Source of the DNA: Frondihabitans sp. PhB188
GTDB taxonomy: Bacteria; Actinomycetota; Actinomycetes; Actinomycetales; Microbacteriaceae
Assembly (NCBI RefSeq): GCF_003752365.1
Contig: NZ_RJUO01000001.1
Location: 248,001-312,000, forward strand
Reading direction: 5' to 3'
DNA: 64,000 bases
Shown here: piece by piece, positions 35,703-46,377 of the stretch
Numbering within the stretch: position 1 is the first letter of the stretch
Layout: each line of letters opens with the position of its first letter
Program-made: the position numbers and the translations under genes
The notes under the pieces: generated by a model
What the model saw: only the letters and a program-made list of their open reading frames with translations
Told to the model about the DNA's origin: nothing
Database searches by the model: none

Positions 35703-36554
35703 TCAGGCGCCCGCGAGCTCTGCGTCGAGCGCGGCGACTCGGCGTGCGGCCCGGAGGTCGTGCACGTAGGTCACACCGCAGGCGGCGAGGAACAGCAGGA
35801 TCATCGGAACAGCCAGCAGCAGCATCGAGATGACGTCGGCGGCAGGGGTGACGATCGCGGTGAACAGGACGATCAGGATGATGGCCACGCGCCAGCTCTT
35901 GATGATCGACTTGTGCGAGATGACGCCGACGAAGTTGAGCAGCACGAGGAACACCGGCAGCACGAAGGCGACGCCGACGGCGAGCACGAGCTTCAGGACG
36001 AAGTCGTAGTAGGTCTTGGCGTCGATGATCGACGAGTCGTCTTGCGAGATGAAGCTCGTCATCACCTGCACGATGTGCGGAAGCACGAAGAAGCCGGCGC
36101 AGCAGCCCGCGAGGAACAGCGGGATGGCTGCCCCGAGGAACCCGAGCGCGTAGATCTTCTCCTTGCGCACCAGGGCCGGGACGATGAACGCCCAGATCTG
36201 GTACAGCCACACCGGGCTCGAGATGATGATGCCCACGGTGATGGTGATCGTGAGCTTCAGGTCGAAAGCGCCAGTGATGTTGCCGAAGTTGAGCGACGCG
36301 AGACGGTGGCCGTCACCGGCGATGGTCTCGACGGGCGCCCTGAGAATGTCGAGGACGTACTCGGAGAGGAACCATCCGGCGATGGAGCCGAGCGCGATGG
36401 CGACGGCCGCGAAGAAGAGCCGCTTGCGCAACTCCAGGAAGTGCTGCCCGAGGGACATCCGCCCCTCGGCGCTCTTCGAGGAGCCCGCACCGCGGCGCTT
36501 CGCCGCAGGCCCGTCCAGACCTGGCCCGCCCCCAGGAACTGAGGTCGCGGCCAC
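35703..36554 (-). CDS. tatC: Sec-independent protein translocase TatC
   Basis: Core receptor of the twin-arginine pathway, 283 aa with six membrane helices. The N-terminal SLGQHFLELRKRLFF signature follows a 32-residue basic extension. The FxIVPALVRKEKI segment and YYDFVLK loop are conserved. GTG at 36554, 3 bp past the tatA stop, indicates coupling. Confidence 0.96.
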   Translation of the reverse strand: MAATSVPGGGPGLDGPAAKRRGAGSSKSAEGRMSLGQHFLELRKRLFFAAVAIALGSIAGWFLSEYVLDILRAPVETIAGDGHRLASLNFGNITGAFDLKLTITITVGIIISSPVWLYQIWAFIVPALVRKEKIYALGFLGAAIPLFLAGCCAGFFVLPHIVQVMTSFISQDDSSIIDAKTYYDFVLKLVLAVGVAFVLPVFLVLLNFVGVISHKSIIKSWRVAIILIVLFTAIVTPAADVISMLLLAVPMILLFLAACGVTYVHDLRAARRVAALDAELAGA

Positions 36555-36557
36555 GCG

Positions 36558-36815
36558 CTACTGCTTCGGCGGGAGGTCGGTCGACGTCGTCGTGGTCGGG
36601 TGGACCGTCGTGTCGTTGACCGTGCCGGCCGACGGAGCTGCACTGCTCGTGTCGGTGGGCTTGTTGTCGTGGTTGGGAGCGATCTCGGTGCGGAAGATCT
36701 TCATCGACTGGGCGATGCTCTTCGCGAGACCCGGCAGCTTCGGCGCACCGAAGAGGAGGAGCAGGATCACGAGGATGATTAGAAGATGGGGCCATCCAAA
36801 GGCGTTACCGAACAT
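36558..36815 (-). CDS. tatA: Twin-arginine translocase pore subunit TatA
   Basis: 85 aa. One N-terminal helix, then the FGAPKLPGLAKSIAQSMKIF amphipathic helix (about 22-42) and a Thr/Pro-rich disordered tail. AAGGAGG precedes the ATG. No TatB gene is in the window. Confidence 0.95.
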   Translation of the reverse strand: MFGNAFGWPHLLIILVILLLLFGAPKLPGLAKSIAQSMKIFRTEIAPNHDNKPTDTSSAAPSAGTVNDTTVHPTTTTSTDLPPKQ

Positions 36816-36848
36816 GGTAGTTGCCTCCTTGCAAGTTCGTAGGGGTGG

Positions 36849-37856
36849 CTAGTCTAACCCGCCGTCGACCGAAAAGAGCTCATCCTCGCCATACCTGTGA
36901 CTTGCTCGTGAGACCCAGTCGGAGACCGCGTCGCGAGCGGAGGCCGGGGCGATGACCACGGGACGACCGGGCAGGCCGGAGATGAGCCGGGCGAGGGATC
37001 CGAACTGGTTGACCCGCAGGTGCAGGCGGGTGCGGGATGTTCCTGCGCCCTCGATGTCGTCGGGAGCGTAGTCGGCGAGGAACGAGGACGCCGCGGTGTC
37101 GATCTCGACCGTCACGACCACGTCGTCGGGTGATCCCTCGAACAGCTTCTCGGGCAGAACGACATCGGACGCCGTGAACGAGATCGGCTGGTCGGACACC
37201 GCCGGCGCGGCGATGCGGTCGAGTCGGAAGGTGCGGACGGCCTCGCGCAGGTGGTCGTAGCCGCGGAGGTACCAGTCGGCGTCGAGCGACTCGACGCGCA
37301 GCGGGTCGACGCGGCGGCGCTCGACCTGGCCGCGGACTCCGGCGTAGTCGAACTCCAGCTGCACGCCCGCCTCGACGGCGCGCTCGACCAGCGCGAGGAG
37401 GTCGTTCGTCGGGGCGTTCTCGACGGCGACCTGGCTCGGCGCGCTCGACGCTCCGCGAGACAGCTTCGACATCAGGGTGGCGATGGCGGCGCGGTCGGCG
37501 TTCTCAGGCAGCGACGAGAGGTACTGCAGGCCGGCGATCATGGCGGCGGCCTCGCGCGCCGAGAAGCGCGGCGAGTCGTCGATGGCGACCATGTTGGTCA
37601 GAACGATGACGCCGTTCTGCTCGAAGTCGTCCCAGGCGATGTCGAAGAGGTCGCCGTGCTGGTATTGGGTGGTCTCGCCGGGAATCCCTGAGACGGCTAT
37701 CAGCTCGACGGCGCGCTTGATCTGCGCGACCGGCACCTTGAAGTGGGCGGCGGCCTCGGCGATGCTGACGCTCCCCCTGTCCATCAGGTAGGGCACCAGC
37801 GAGAGCAGGAACGCCAGCTTGTCTTGCGCCTGGAGCGCGGGGGCGCGTTCAGCCAC
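36849..37856 (-). CDS. pafC: WYL-domain regulator PafC
   Basis: 335 aa. A helix-turn-helix-like N-terminal domain (about 10-75) and a WYL domain containing VRVESLDADWYLRGYDHLREAVRTFRLDRI. With PafB it forms the ligand-gated transcription activator of the LexA-independent DNA-damage response. GTG at 37856 overlaps the pafB end by 8 bp, so it is coupled. The region 37039-37047 carries rare codons around the word GTTCCTGCG. Confidence 0.92.
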   Translation of the reverse strand: MAERAPALQAQDKLAFLLSLVPYLMDRGSVSIAEAAAHFKVPVAQIKRAVELIAVSGIPGETTQYQHGDLFDIAWDDFEQNGVIVLTNMVAIDDSPRFSAREAAAMIAGLQYLSSLPENADRAAIATLMSKLSRGASSAPSQVAVENAPTNDLLALVERAVEAGVQLEFDYAGVRGQVERRRVDPLRVESLDADWYLRGYDHLREAVRTFRLDRIAAPAVSDQPISFTASDVVLPEKLFEGSPDDVVVTVEIDTAASSFLADYAPDDIEGAGTSRTRLHLRVNQFGSLARLISGLPGRPVVIAPASARDAVSDWVSRASHRYGEDELFSVDGGLD

Positions 37857-38868
37857 GGGAGGCCTCCGAGTCAGCGGTGCCGCGATGGTCGGCGACGAGT
37901 GCGGCGAGGCGCGCGACGACCAGCGCTCGGATCTCGGGCGGCGAGACGGCCTCGACCTCGGGGCCGAACGACGCGAGCTCGTCGGCGAGGAGGTGGCGGT
38001 CCGACCAGTGCACGGTGAGCGCGCCGTCGAGCCGGCGCACGGTGCCGCGGCGCTTGAGCAGGCGCGTCTCGGCATCGGATGCCGGGTCGGCGCGCACCAC
38101 GGCGATCTGGGCCTCCCACAGCGCCTCCAGGTCGGCGAGGGCGCGCTCGGCGGTCGCGTCGGGGGGCACGGTCGCCGTCTCGGCGGTCACTGCGACCGGG
38201 CTGACGATGCGCGAGAGCAGGAACGTCCGCCACCCGTCGGTCTCCGGGTCGATGGCGGAGCACAGCCACCGCCCCTGGAACTGCACGAGCGCGTAGGGCA
38301 CGACGCGGCGTGCGCGAGGAGCGTCGTCGCCGGGCTTGAGGTAGTCGAAGCGCACGACGAGTCGGCGGTCGAGCGCGGTCTGCAGCGGCTCGAAGGCGGC
38401 GTCGCGGGAGCGGATGCGGGGCGCGTAGTCGAGCTCGGGAACCGGCGCCGTGCCGCCGAGGCTGCGGAGCTTGAGGAGAGCGCGGCGCGACTCCCCCGAG
38501 AGCGTGCCCTCGCGCCAGACCATCGCCGCCAGGGTCAGAAGAGCCGTCTCCTCGGACGAGAACGCGATGTCGTCCGGCAGCTCGTAGGCACCGCGAGGGA
38601 TGCGGTAGCGGAGGTTCTGGTTGTTGCCGGTGTCTCCGGGCTCCTCGATGGTCTCGAGGGGCACGCCGAGCTCGCGGATGTCGTCTTTGTCGCGTTCGAA
38701 CTGGCGCTCGAGGGCGGCGTTGTCACCCTGCGTCCAGCGCTGGCGGTAGCCCTGGACAGTGGAGAGGATCTCGGTCTTCGTGAGTCCGGTCTCGGTCGCG
38801 AGCAGGGCGAGGACGAGGCTGAAGAGCCTCTCTTCGACGGGGACGCGCGGAGCGCGGGAAGCGGGCAC
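37849..38868 (-). CDS. pafB: WYL-domain regulator PafB
   Basis: 339 aa. N-terminal wHTH (VEERLFSLVLALLATETGLTKTEILSTVQGY), then the WYL domain with RWLCSAIDPETDGWRTFLLSRI and a C-terminal WCX-type domain. Partner of PafC. pafA itself and the Pup genes are not in the window. The GTG is leaderless, 7 bp after TAGGAT. Confidence 0.92.
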   Translation of the reverse strand: MPASRAPRVPVEERLFSLVLALLATETGLTKTEILSTVQGYRQRWTQGDNAALERQFERDKDDIRELGVPLETIEEPGDTGNNQNLRYRIPRGAYELPDDIAFSSEETALLTLAAMVWREGTLSGESRRALLKLRSLGGTAPVPELDYAPRIRSRDAAFEPLQTALDRRLVVRFDYLKPGDDAPRARRVVPYALVQFQGRWLCSAIDPETDGWRTFLLSRIVSPVAVTAETATVPPDATAERALADLEALWEAQIAVVRADPASDAETRLLKRRGTVRRLDGALTVHWSDRHLLADELASFGPEVEAVSPPEIRALVVARLAALVADHRGTADSEASRG

Positions 38869-38875
38869 GACGACG

Positions 38876-38881
38876 ATCCTA
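38876..38881 (-). promoter_or_regulatory. -10 box of pafB-pafC(-tatA-tatC), leaderless
   Basis: TAGGAT on - , 7 bp before GTG at 38868. Confidence 0.6.
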
Positions 38882-38925
38882 GATCAGTCGGGTGCCGCGA
38901 CGAGCGCGGGGCGTGCGGGTGCGGA

Positions 38926-39849
38926 TCAGAGGGCGCCGAGCACGTCGAACACGTACACGTAGGTGCTCGCGGTGGTGGCTCCCTTGGCCGGCGGTACGAC
39001 GACCATGACCTGGGAGCCGACCGGCTGGCCGATCAGAGCCGAGCGGACGGAGGCGGCGATCTGACTGGAGCCGAGGTCGACCGTGGTGGCCGCGCCGGTG
39101 TCGGTCCAGGTGGAGCCCTGCACCGTCGGGGTCGAGGCCCAGTCGACGGCGGTGTACTGCACGATCGCGGTGTCGCTCTTGGTGAGGACGTGGCCCGAGC
39201 CCTTGCGGATCAGCTGGACCTTCTCGGTGGTCGGCGCCGCGACGTCGGGGATGCTGATGCCGGGAGCACCGTTCGCCGCGGTGACGACGGCGGGCATGTT
39301 GTTGACGCCGCGCACGAGCCGGCCGTCGGCCTTGGGGAGGAACGCCTTCACGATGTCGACGACGGCGATGTACGCCGGGCCCGACTTGTCGGTCTTCTTG
39401 GCGGTGGTCGAGGTGAGCTCGCTGGCCTTGACGGCGACAGCGACGCGCGAGCCGACGGTCGAGCAGACGAGCGCGTCGGCGATGGGGCCGCCGCTGGTAG
39501 CGCCGACGGTGAGGGGAGCAGTCGGCGTGCCATAGGAGCTCGACGAGACGACGTCGCCGGTGGCGCCGCTGTAGATCGTGTACTTGATGAGCACAGGCGT
39601 GCCGTCGGTGATGACCTGGCCGTGGCCCGCGACGAGAGTCGACACCTCGGTCTGCTTCGTGTTGATCGGCGTCGGGATCGACACCGAGGTCGGCTTCTTG
39701 CCGACCGTGCCGCTGGCCGAGACGACGCTGGAGGCGTCACCCGAGGCCGGGGTGGTGCACCCGGCAGAGCCGGGAGCGGTGCTCGTGGAGCAGGCGGTCA
39801 ACGTCGCCAGGAGTCCGGCCGTAACGATCAGCGCGGGGATCTTGCGCAC
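38926..39849 (-). CDS. FKBP-like lipoprotein, degenerate
   Basis: 307 aa. Lipoprotein signal with lipobox LTAC (C20). Two FKBP-like modules can be traced (about 75-170 and 210-307), each ending in the VYVFDV/AVVDIV strand. The aromatic residues lining a FKBP active site (YTG, FDSSW, GWxxGL) are largely lost; the second module keeps only QYTAVDW. It is probably a non-catalytic or chaperone relative of its neighbour. It has its own TAGGCT box about 37 bp upstream. Confidence 0.8.
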   Translation of the reverse strand: MRKIPALIVTAGLLATLTACSTSTAPGSAGCTTPASGDASSVVSASGTVGKKPTSVSIPTPINTKQTEVSTLVAGHGQVITDGTPVLIKYTIYSGATGDVVSSSSYGTPTAPLTVGATSGGPIADALVCSTVGSRVAVAVKASELTSTTAKKTDKSGPAYIAVVDIVKAFLPKADGRLVRGVNNMPAVVTAANGAPGISIPDVAAPTTEKVQLIRKGSGHVLTKSDTAIVQYTAVDWASTPTVQGSTWTDTGAATTVDLGSSQIAASVRSALIGQPVGSQVMVVVPPAKGATTASTYVYVFDVLGAL

Positions 39850-39918
39850 GAGTCCTCAATTCCTTTGTACGAGCAAACGCCGACCAGCCTACTGGGTCTT
39901 GCCATGTCCCTCGGTCGC

Positions 39919-40913
39919 TCAGGACACCTTGCCGAGGAGGTCCACGACGAAGACCAGGGTCGAGTTCGCCGGGATCTCGCCGTTGGCCTTCGAGCCGTAG
40001 CCGTCGCCCGGCGGGACGACCAGGAGCACCTGGCTGCCGATGGTCTTGCCGGCGAGGCCGGTCACCCAGCCGTCGATCAGCTGACCCGAGGTGAGGCTGC
40101 CCACGAAGGCCTGGCCCTTGGTCCACGACGAGTCGAAGACCTTGCCGTTCTTGTAGAGCACGCCGGTGTACTGCATCATCACCTGGTCGCCCTCCTTGAC
40201 CTTCGCGCCGGAGCCGGTGATGAGGTCCTGCGAGACGAGCTTGGTCGGCGCCGTGACGTCCTTCGGGATGGTGATCGTCGGGGCGCCGTTCTTGGCGAGC
40301 TTCACGGTCGGGAGGTCGGCCTGGGGAGCGACGGCTTTGCCGGTCGCCCTGGCGGGGAACGCCTTCAGGATGTCGGCGACGAACACGATGCTGTCGGTCG
40401 CGCCGACCCCGCTGCTCTCGATCCCCTGGCCGTTGGTCGATTCCTGCGCGGTCCCGGTGACGGCGATGCGGTCGCCCACGTGCGAGCAGACGAAGCCCTC
40501 GCTGAGCGCCGTCAGGCTGTCGGCCTTGCCGGCCATGAGGTAGGTGCCGGCCGACGTGTAGTCGGTCGAGAACGAGGCGATCTTCTTGCCGGTGTCGCCG
40601 TCGTACGAGGTGACCTGGAAGATCACGGGCTGCCCCGACTTCACCAGCGAGCCGTCGCCCTTGACGACGGTCGTCTTCTCGGTCTTCTTCGCGCTGAGGC
40701 CCTTGTCGAAGGTCACCTTCGGGGCGGAGCCGGTCTTGCCGGTCACCTTCACGGAGTCCGAGACACTGCCCGACGCGGTGCCTCCGGAGCAGCTCGCCTG
40801 CGGATCGCTGGTCGAGCTGCACCCGGCGAGCGAGAGCGTGAGCAGGGCGCCGATGGCACCCGCGACGGCAAGCGTCTTCGTGATGGTCTGCTTCTTCATG
40901 AGGGACTGGGTCA

Positions 40914-40914
<1 letters not shown>
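39919..40914 (-). CDS. FKBP-type peptidyl-prolyl isomerase lipoprotein
   Basis: 331 aa. Lipobox LAGC (C32 from GTG; C27 if ATG at 40899 is used). The C-terminal module (about 235-331) is a canonical FKBP domain: VMMQYTGVLYKNGKVFDSSW, LIDGWVTGLAGKTIGSQVLLVVPPGDGYG. The preceding module (about 70-180) is degenerate. It acts on exported proteins. The GTG overlaps the trmI stop by 1 bp. Confidence 0.9.
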
Positions 40915-42719
<1,805 letters not shown>

Positions 42720-42720
42720 C

Positions 42721-42726
42721 TATCGT
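42721..42726 (+). promoter_or_regulatory. Probable -10 box of the PAC2 gene
   Basis: TATCGT. The in-frame ATG only 2 bp downstream (42729) would precede the transcription start, which favours GTG at 42777 preceded by AGAGGAG. Confidence 0.45.
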
Positions 42727-42776
42727 TGATGGCTAGTGCGCGGCCCGGCCGGGGTGGCGCACCGCAGAGGAGTCAG

Positions 42777-43664
42777 GTGTCGTCAACGTCACGTTTTGCC
42801 GGGGGTCGGCTCATGGTCGTCGCTTTCGAGGGGTGGAACGACGCGGGTGAGGCGGCGAGCAACGTCGCCCGCTCCCTCGTCGAGACCCTCGAGCTGACGA
42901 CTCTCGCCGAGCTCGACGGCGAGGCCTACATCGACTTCCAGTTCAACCGGCCCATGGCCGCGCGCGACGAAGACGGCAACTCCACGCTCGTGTGGCCGCG
43001 GATCCTGCTTCATGGCCCGGCATCGGCCGCCTCGCCCGTCGAAGGGGCCGACGACAGCCTCTTCGTGCTGCTCGGAGCCGAGCCCTCGCGCAGCTGGCGC
43101 AGCTTCGCCGCCGAGATAGTCGACCTCGTCGACGTTCACGACATCGCCGGCGTCGTCTTCCTCGGTGCCATGCTCGCCGACGTGCCGCACACCCGACCCA
43201 TCTCGCTCTACGTCGGCAGCGAGAACCCCGACGTCCGCGCCGAGCTGCTGGTCGAGCGCTCCACCTACGAGGGCCCGGTCGGCATCCTGTCGGTGCTGTC
43301 GCAGTCGATCGAGGCCGCCGGCGTCCCCACCGTGTCGATCTGGGCGAGCGTGCCCCACTACGTGCACAACGCGCCCTCCCCGAAGGCGTCGCTCGCTATC
43401 CTCGAGAAGGTGGAGGAGATCACCGGCGTCGAGGTGCCTCGCGGCGACCTCGTCGAAGAGGCCGCGGCCTGGGAGAGCGGCATCGACGCGCTCGCCGCCG
43501 ACGACGAGGACATGGCGGGCTACATCGAGCAGCTCGAGCAGGCACGCGACACCGTCGACTCCCCCGAGGCGAGCGGCGAGGCCATCGCCCAGGAGTTCGA
43601 GCGGTACCTGCGCAAGCGCGACGGCAAGTCCGGCGACGACCCCTGGCGTCCGCCGGCGGCCTAG
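42777..43664 (+). CDS. PAC2-family protein
   Basis: 295 aa. Archaeal/eukaryotic proteasome-assembly-chaperone-like fold common in actinobacteria. Begins MSSTSRFAGGRLMVVAFEGWNDAGEAA, with SLYVGSENPD and VSIWASVPHYV segments conserved in the family. Function in bacteria is not established. Its setting next to mshC/uppP and near pafBC is usual. Convergent with the ATPase gene, 3 bp between stops. Confidence 0.9.
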   Translation: MSSTSRFAGGRLMVVAFEGWNDAGEAASNVARSLVETLELTTLAELDGEAYIDFQFNRPMAARDEDGNSTLVWPRILLHGPASAASPVEGADDSLFVLLGAEPSRSWRSFAAEIVDLVDVHDIAGVVFLGAMLADVPHTRPISLYVGSENPDVRAELLVERSTYEGPVGILSVLSQSIEAAGVPTVSIWASVPHYVHNAPSPKASLAILEKVEEITGVEVPRGDLVEEAAAWESGIDALAADDEDMAGYIEQLEQARDTVDSPEASGEAIAQEFERYLRKRDGKSGDDPWRPPAA

Positions 43665-43667
43665 CCG

Positions 43668-44267
43668 TCAGCCGAGGGCGTCGGCCCGGTGCGTGCCGGC
43701 GGCGAAGACGAACTGCTCGACGTCGCGGGGAGACCGAAGGCGCACGACCTGCAGGTGCGGGTGCTCTCGCGCGGCCCGCGTGCAGTCGCGAGCGGGATCG
43801 CGGCGCGTGCGGATGGACCAGCGGATGATGTTGTCGCGGTCGGTGAAGAACGTCGACAGCGGGCCCTCGACGTTGCCGCTCCAGAGGCGCTTCCGCGTGA
43901 CCCGGCGCGTGACAGTCCGCCAGACCACACGGCGCAGCACGGTGCGGAACGGCAGGTCGAGCCAGACCAGGGTGTCGGCGCGCTCCGCGAGCAGCGGGCG
44001 CACGACGTGGTACTGCCACTCGCTCACCCAGGCAGGCTCGCTCGTGAGGCGCTCGACGTCGGCCTCGAACGTTGGCAGGGCGGTCCAGTCCGGGCCGTGA
44101 TAGAGCGAGTCGATCTCGGTGTAGGGCAGCTGCAGGATCCGCGACAGCCGTCGTGCGAGCGTCGACTTTCCGGCGCCGGCCACGCCGGCGATCAGGACTC
44201 GGCGGGGCGGATGCGGCAGAGCGTCGAGCGGCCCCAGCATTCGTGCAGCCGGCGTTCCGGAGCTCAC
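43668..44267 (-). CDS. P-loop kinase-like protein (adenylate-kinase/topology-modulation type)
   Basis: 199 aa. Walker A is AGVAGAGKSTLARRL (about 26-40), with a LVWLDLP Walker-B-like strand and many arginines in the lid region (RRVVWRTVTRRVTRKRLW). Resembles small nucleotide-kinase-like ATPases annotated as adenylate kinase or topology modulation protein. Substrate unknown. GTG at 44267 overlaps the mshC stop (GTGA). Confidence 0.82.
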   Translation of the reverse strand: MSSGTPAARMLGPLDALPHPPRRVLIAGVAGAGKSTLARRLSRILQLPYTEIDSLYHGPDWTALPTFEADVERLTSEPAWVSEWQYHVVRPLLAERADTLVWLDLPFRTVLRRVVWRTVTRRVTRKRLWSGNVEGPLSTFFTDRDNIIRWSIRTRRDPARDCTRAAREHPHLQVVRLRSPRDVEQFVFAAGTHRADALG

Positions 44268-45502
44268 GACCGCAGGTCGATGCCGAGCAGCGCGTCGACG
44301 GCATCGACGTCGACAGAGGTCGGCACAGCGCCCGAGCGGGCGGCGGCCTCGACCGCGGCGATCGCGGACGGGGTGTCGAGGTCGTCCGACAGGGCCGCAC
44401 GCAGTGCGGTCAGAAGCTCGGTGGCCTCGTCGCCGGGAACCGCCGTGGTCGCCCACTCCGACCAGTGCGTGATGCGCGCGATGGCGGCGAACACGTCGTC
44501 GTCGAACCACTCCCAGTCGCTGCGGTAGTGGTGCGACAGCAGTGCGAGGCGGATGGCGCGCGGATCGACGCCCTCGGTGACCAGCTCCGACACCTTGACC
44601 AGGTTGCCGAGCGACTTCGACATCTTCTCGCCCTGGTAGGCGACCATGCCGGTGTGCGCGTAGTGCGACGCGAACGCGTCGCCGGTGAGCGCCGTGCCGT
44701 GGCCGGCGCTCATCTCGTGGTGCGGGAAGATCAGGTCGCTGCCGCCGCCGTTGACCGAGATCGGCAGGCCCAGGTGGTCGTGAGCGATGACGGAGCACTC
44801 GATGTGCCAGCCCGGTCGACCGTCGCCCACGGCGCTCGGCCACGACGGCTCTCCGTCGCGCGCGGAACGCCAGAGCAGGGGGTCGAGCACGTTGCGCTTG
44901 CCGGGGCGGTCGGGGTCTCCCCCGCGCTCGGTGAAGTACTGGAGCATCGTGTCGGCGTCGAGGCGGCTCTCGATGCCGAGGTGCCACGAGGTGTCGGCCG
45001 TCGCTCGGTCGACGTCGAAGTAGAGGTCGTCGCCGGCCTCCGAGTCGGCGGTGTCGACTGGGTACGCGAAGCCCGTCGCCAGAAGCCGCGCGGCGGCGTC
45101 TCCGATGGCCTCGACGACGTCGGTCACGGCGATGTAGTGGTCGGGCGGGATCACGCGGAGGTGCTCCATGTCGGAGCGGAAGAGGTCGGTCTGCGAGTCG
45201 GCCAGCTCGCGCCAGTCGACGCCGGTGTCGTTCGCCCGCTCGAGCAGCGGGTCGTCGACGTCGGTGGTGTTCTGCGCGTAGGCGACCTCGATGCCGGCGT
45301 CGCGCCAGACGCGGCCGAGCGTGTCGAACGCGAGGTACGTCGACGCGTGGCCGAGGTGGGTCGCGTCGTAGGGGGTGATGCCGCAGACGTACAGGCGGCC
45401 GCCGTCGGTGGGGTGCGCGCCGCCGGTGGCGGTGTCGTAGAGGGTGGGCGGCGTTCCTGCGCCCGGAAGCCCGGGAAGCACCGGGAAGCTCCAGGAGCGC
45501 AT
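44264..45502 (-). CDS. mshC: Cysteine-1-D-myo-inosityl-glucosamine ligase (mycothiol synthesis)
   Basis: 412 aa, class I aminoacyl-tRNA-synthetase-like ligase that joins cysteine to GlcN-Ins in mycothiol assembly. The cysteinyl-AMP site has C40 in YVCGITPYD, HLGH at 49-52, the zinc-site C/H in HIECSVIAHDHLG, and the KMSKS loop GEKMSKSLGN. Shorter than CysRS and lacking its C-terminal anticodon domain. The ATG overlaps the uppP stop by 1 bp. Confidence 0.95.
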   Translation of the reverse strand: MRSWSFPVLPGLPGAGTPPTLYDTATGGAHPTDGGRLYVCGITPYDATHLGHASTYLAFDTLGRVWRDAGIEVAYAQNTTDVDDPLLERANDTGVDWRELADSQTDLFRSDMEHLRVIPPDHYIAVTDVVEAIGDAAARLLATGFAYPVDTADSEAGDDLYFDVDRATADTSWHLGIESRLDADTMLQYFTERGGDPDRPGKRNVLDPLLWRSARDGEPSWPSAVGDGRPGWHIECSVIAHDHLGLPISVNGGGSDLIFPHHEMSAGHGTALTGDAFASHYAHTGMVAYQGEKMSKSLGNLVKVSELVTEGVDPRAIRLALLSHHYRSDWEWFDDDVFAAIARITHWSEWATTAVPGDEATELLTALRAALSDDLDTPSAIAAVEAAARSGAVPTSVDVDAVDALLGIDLRS

Positions 45503-46344
45503 CAGCCGATGACTCCGATGCCGAGGAGCGCGAACAGCACGACGCCGAGCACGATGCGGTAGACGACGAACGGCAGGAAGCTGCGCTTGGAGATGTAGTT
45601 CATGAAGAACGCGATGACCACGAAGCCGACGACGAACGAGACGACCGTCGCGGCCAGCGTGTCGCCCCACGAGTACGGGTTGGGCGCGTGATCGTGGAAC
45701 GACTGGTAGACCTCGAACAGCCCCGAGCCGAAGACGGCCGGGATCGCCAGCAGGAACGAGAACCGGGCGGCGGCGGGCCGCGAGTACCCGAGTGCCAGAC
45801 CCGCCGACGTGGTCGCTCCGGAGCGCGAGACGCCGGGAACGAGCGCGAGCACCTGGGCGATGCCGATGGCGATGCCGTGGCCCCACTTCATCTCTTCGAA
45901 CCGGGCCGTCTTCTTGCCGAGGATGTCGGCGGCCGCGAGGACGAGGCCGAACACGATCAGCACCGTCGCGAGGAGCCAGAGCGAGCGGAACTCGTTCGCG
46001 ATGAACTTCTGCGTCAGCACGCCGACGACGACGATCGGGAAGGTGCCGATGATCACGAGCCAGCCCATGCGGACGTCGGGGTCGCCGCGGTCGACCCGGC
46101 CGAACAACGACCGGAACCACTTGCCGACGATCCGCGTGACGTCCTTCCAGAAGTAGATGAGGACGGCGAGCTCGGTGCCGAGCTGGATGATCGCGGTGAA
46201 GGCGGCGCCCGGGTCGAACTCCTTGCCGGCGGCGTGTGGGAAGAAGAGCGCGACGAGGCGGATGTGACCGCTCGACGAGATCGGGAGGAACTCGGTGAGG
46301 CCCTGGACGAGGCCGAGCAGGAGCGCCTGAAGGAAGTGTTCCAC
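45502..46344 (-). CDS. uppP: Undecaprenyl-diphosphatase
   Basis: 280-aa membrane enzyme recycling undecaprenyl-PP to the phosphate carrier for wall and polysaccharide synthesis. The (E/Q)xxxE motif QGLTEFLPISSSGH (14-27) and PGVSRSGATT are present, with about eight helices. GTG start 33 bp after the M20 gene; confers bacitracin resistance in many bacteria. Confidence 0.95.
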   Translation of the reverse strand: MEHFLQALLLGLVQGLTEFLPISSSGHIRLVALFFPHAAGKEFDPGAAFTAIIQLGTELAVLIYFWKDVTRIVGKWFRSLFGRVDRGDPDVRMGWLVIIGTFPIVVVGVLTQKFIANEFRSLWLLATVLIVFGLVLAAADILGKKTARFEEMKWGHGIAIGIAQVLALVPGVSRSGATTSAGLALGYSRPAAARFSFLLAIPAVFGSGLFEVYQSFHDHAPNPYSWGDTLAATVVSFVVGFVVIAFFMNYISKRSFLPFVVYRIVLGVVLFALLGIGVIG

Positions 46345-46377
46345 GTGCTGGGAAAGCCTCTCGGTACAAGGGGAGGA

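Noticed and set aside
42729-42776. ATG at 42729 as the PAC2 start
   Set aside because: Only 2 bp past the TATCGT -10 box, thus upstream of the expected transcription start. GTG at 42777 has AGAGGAG.
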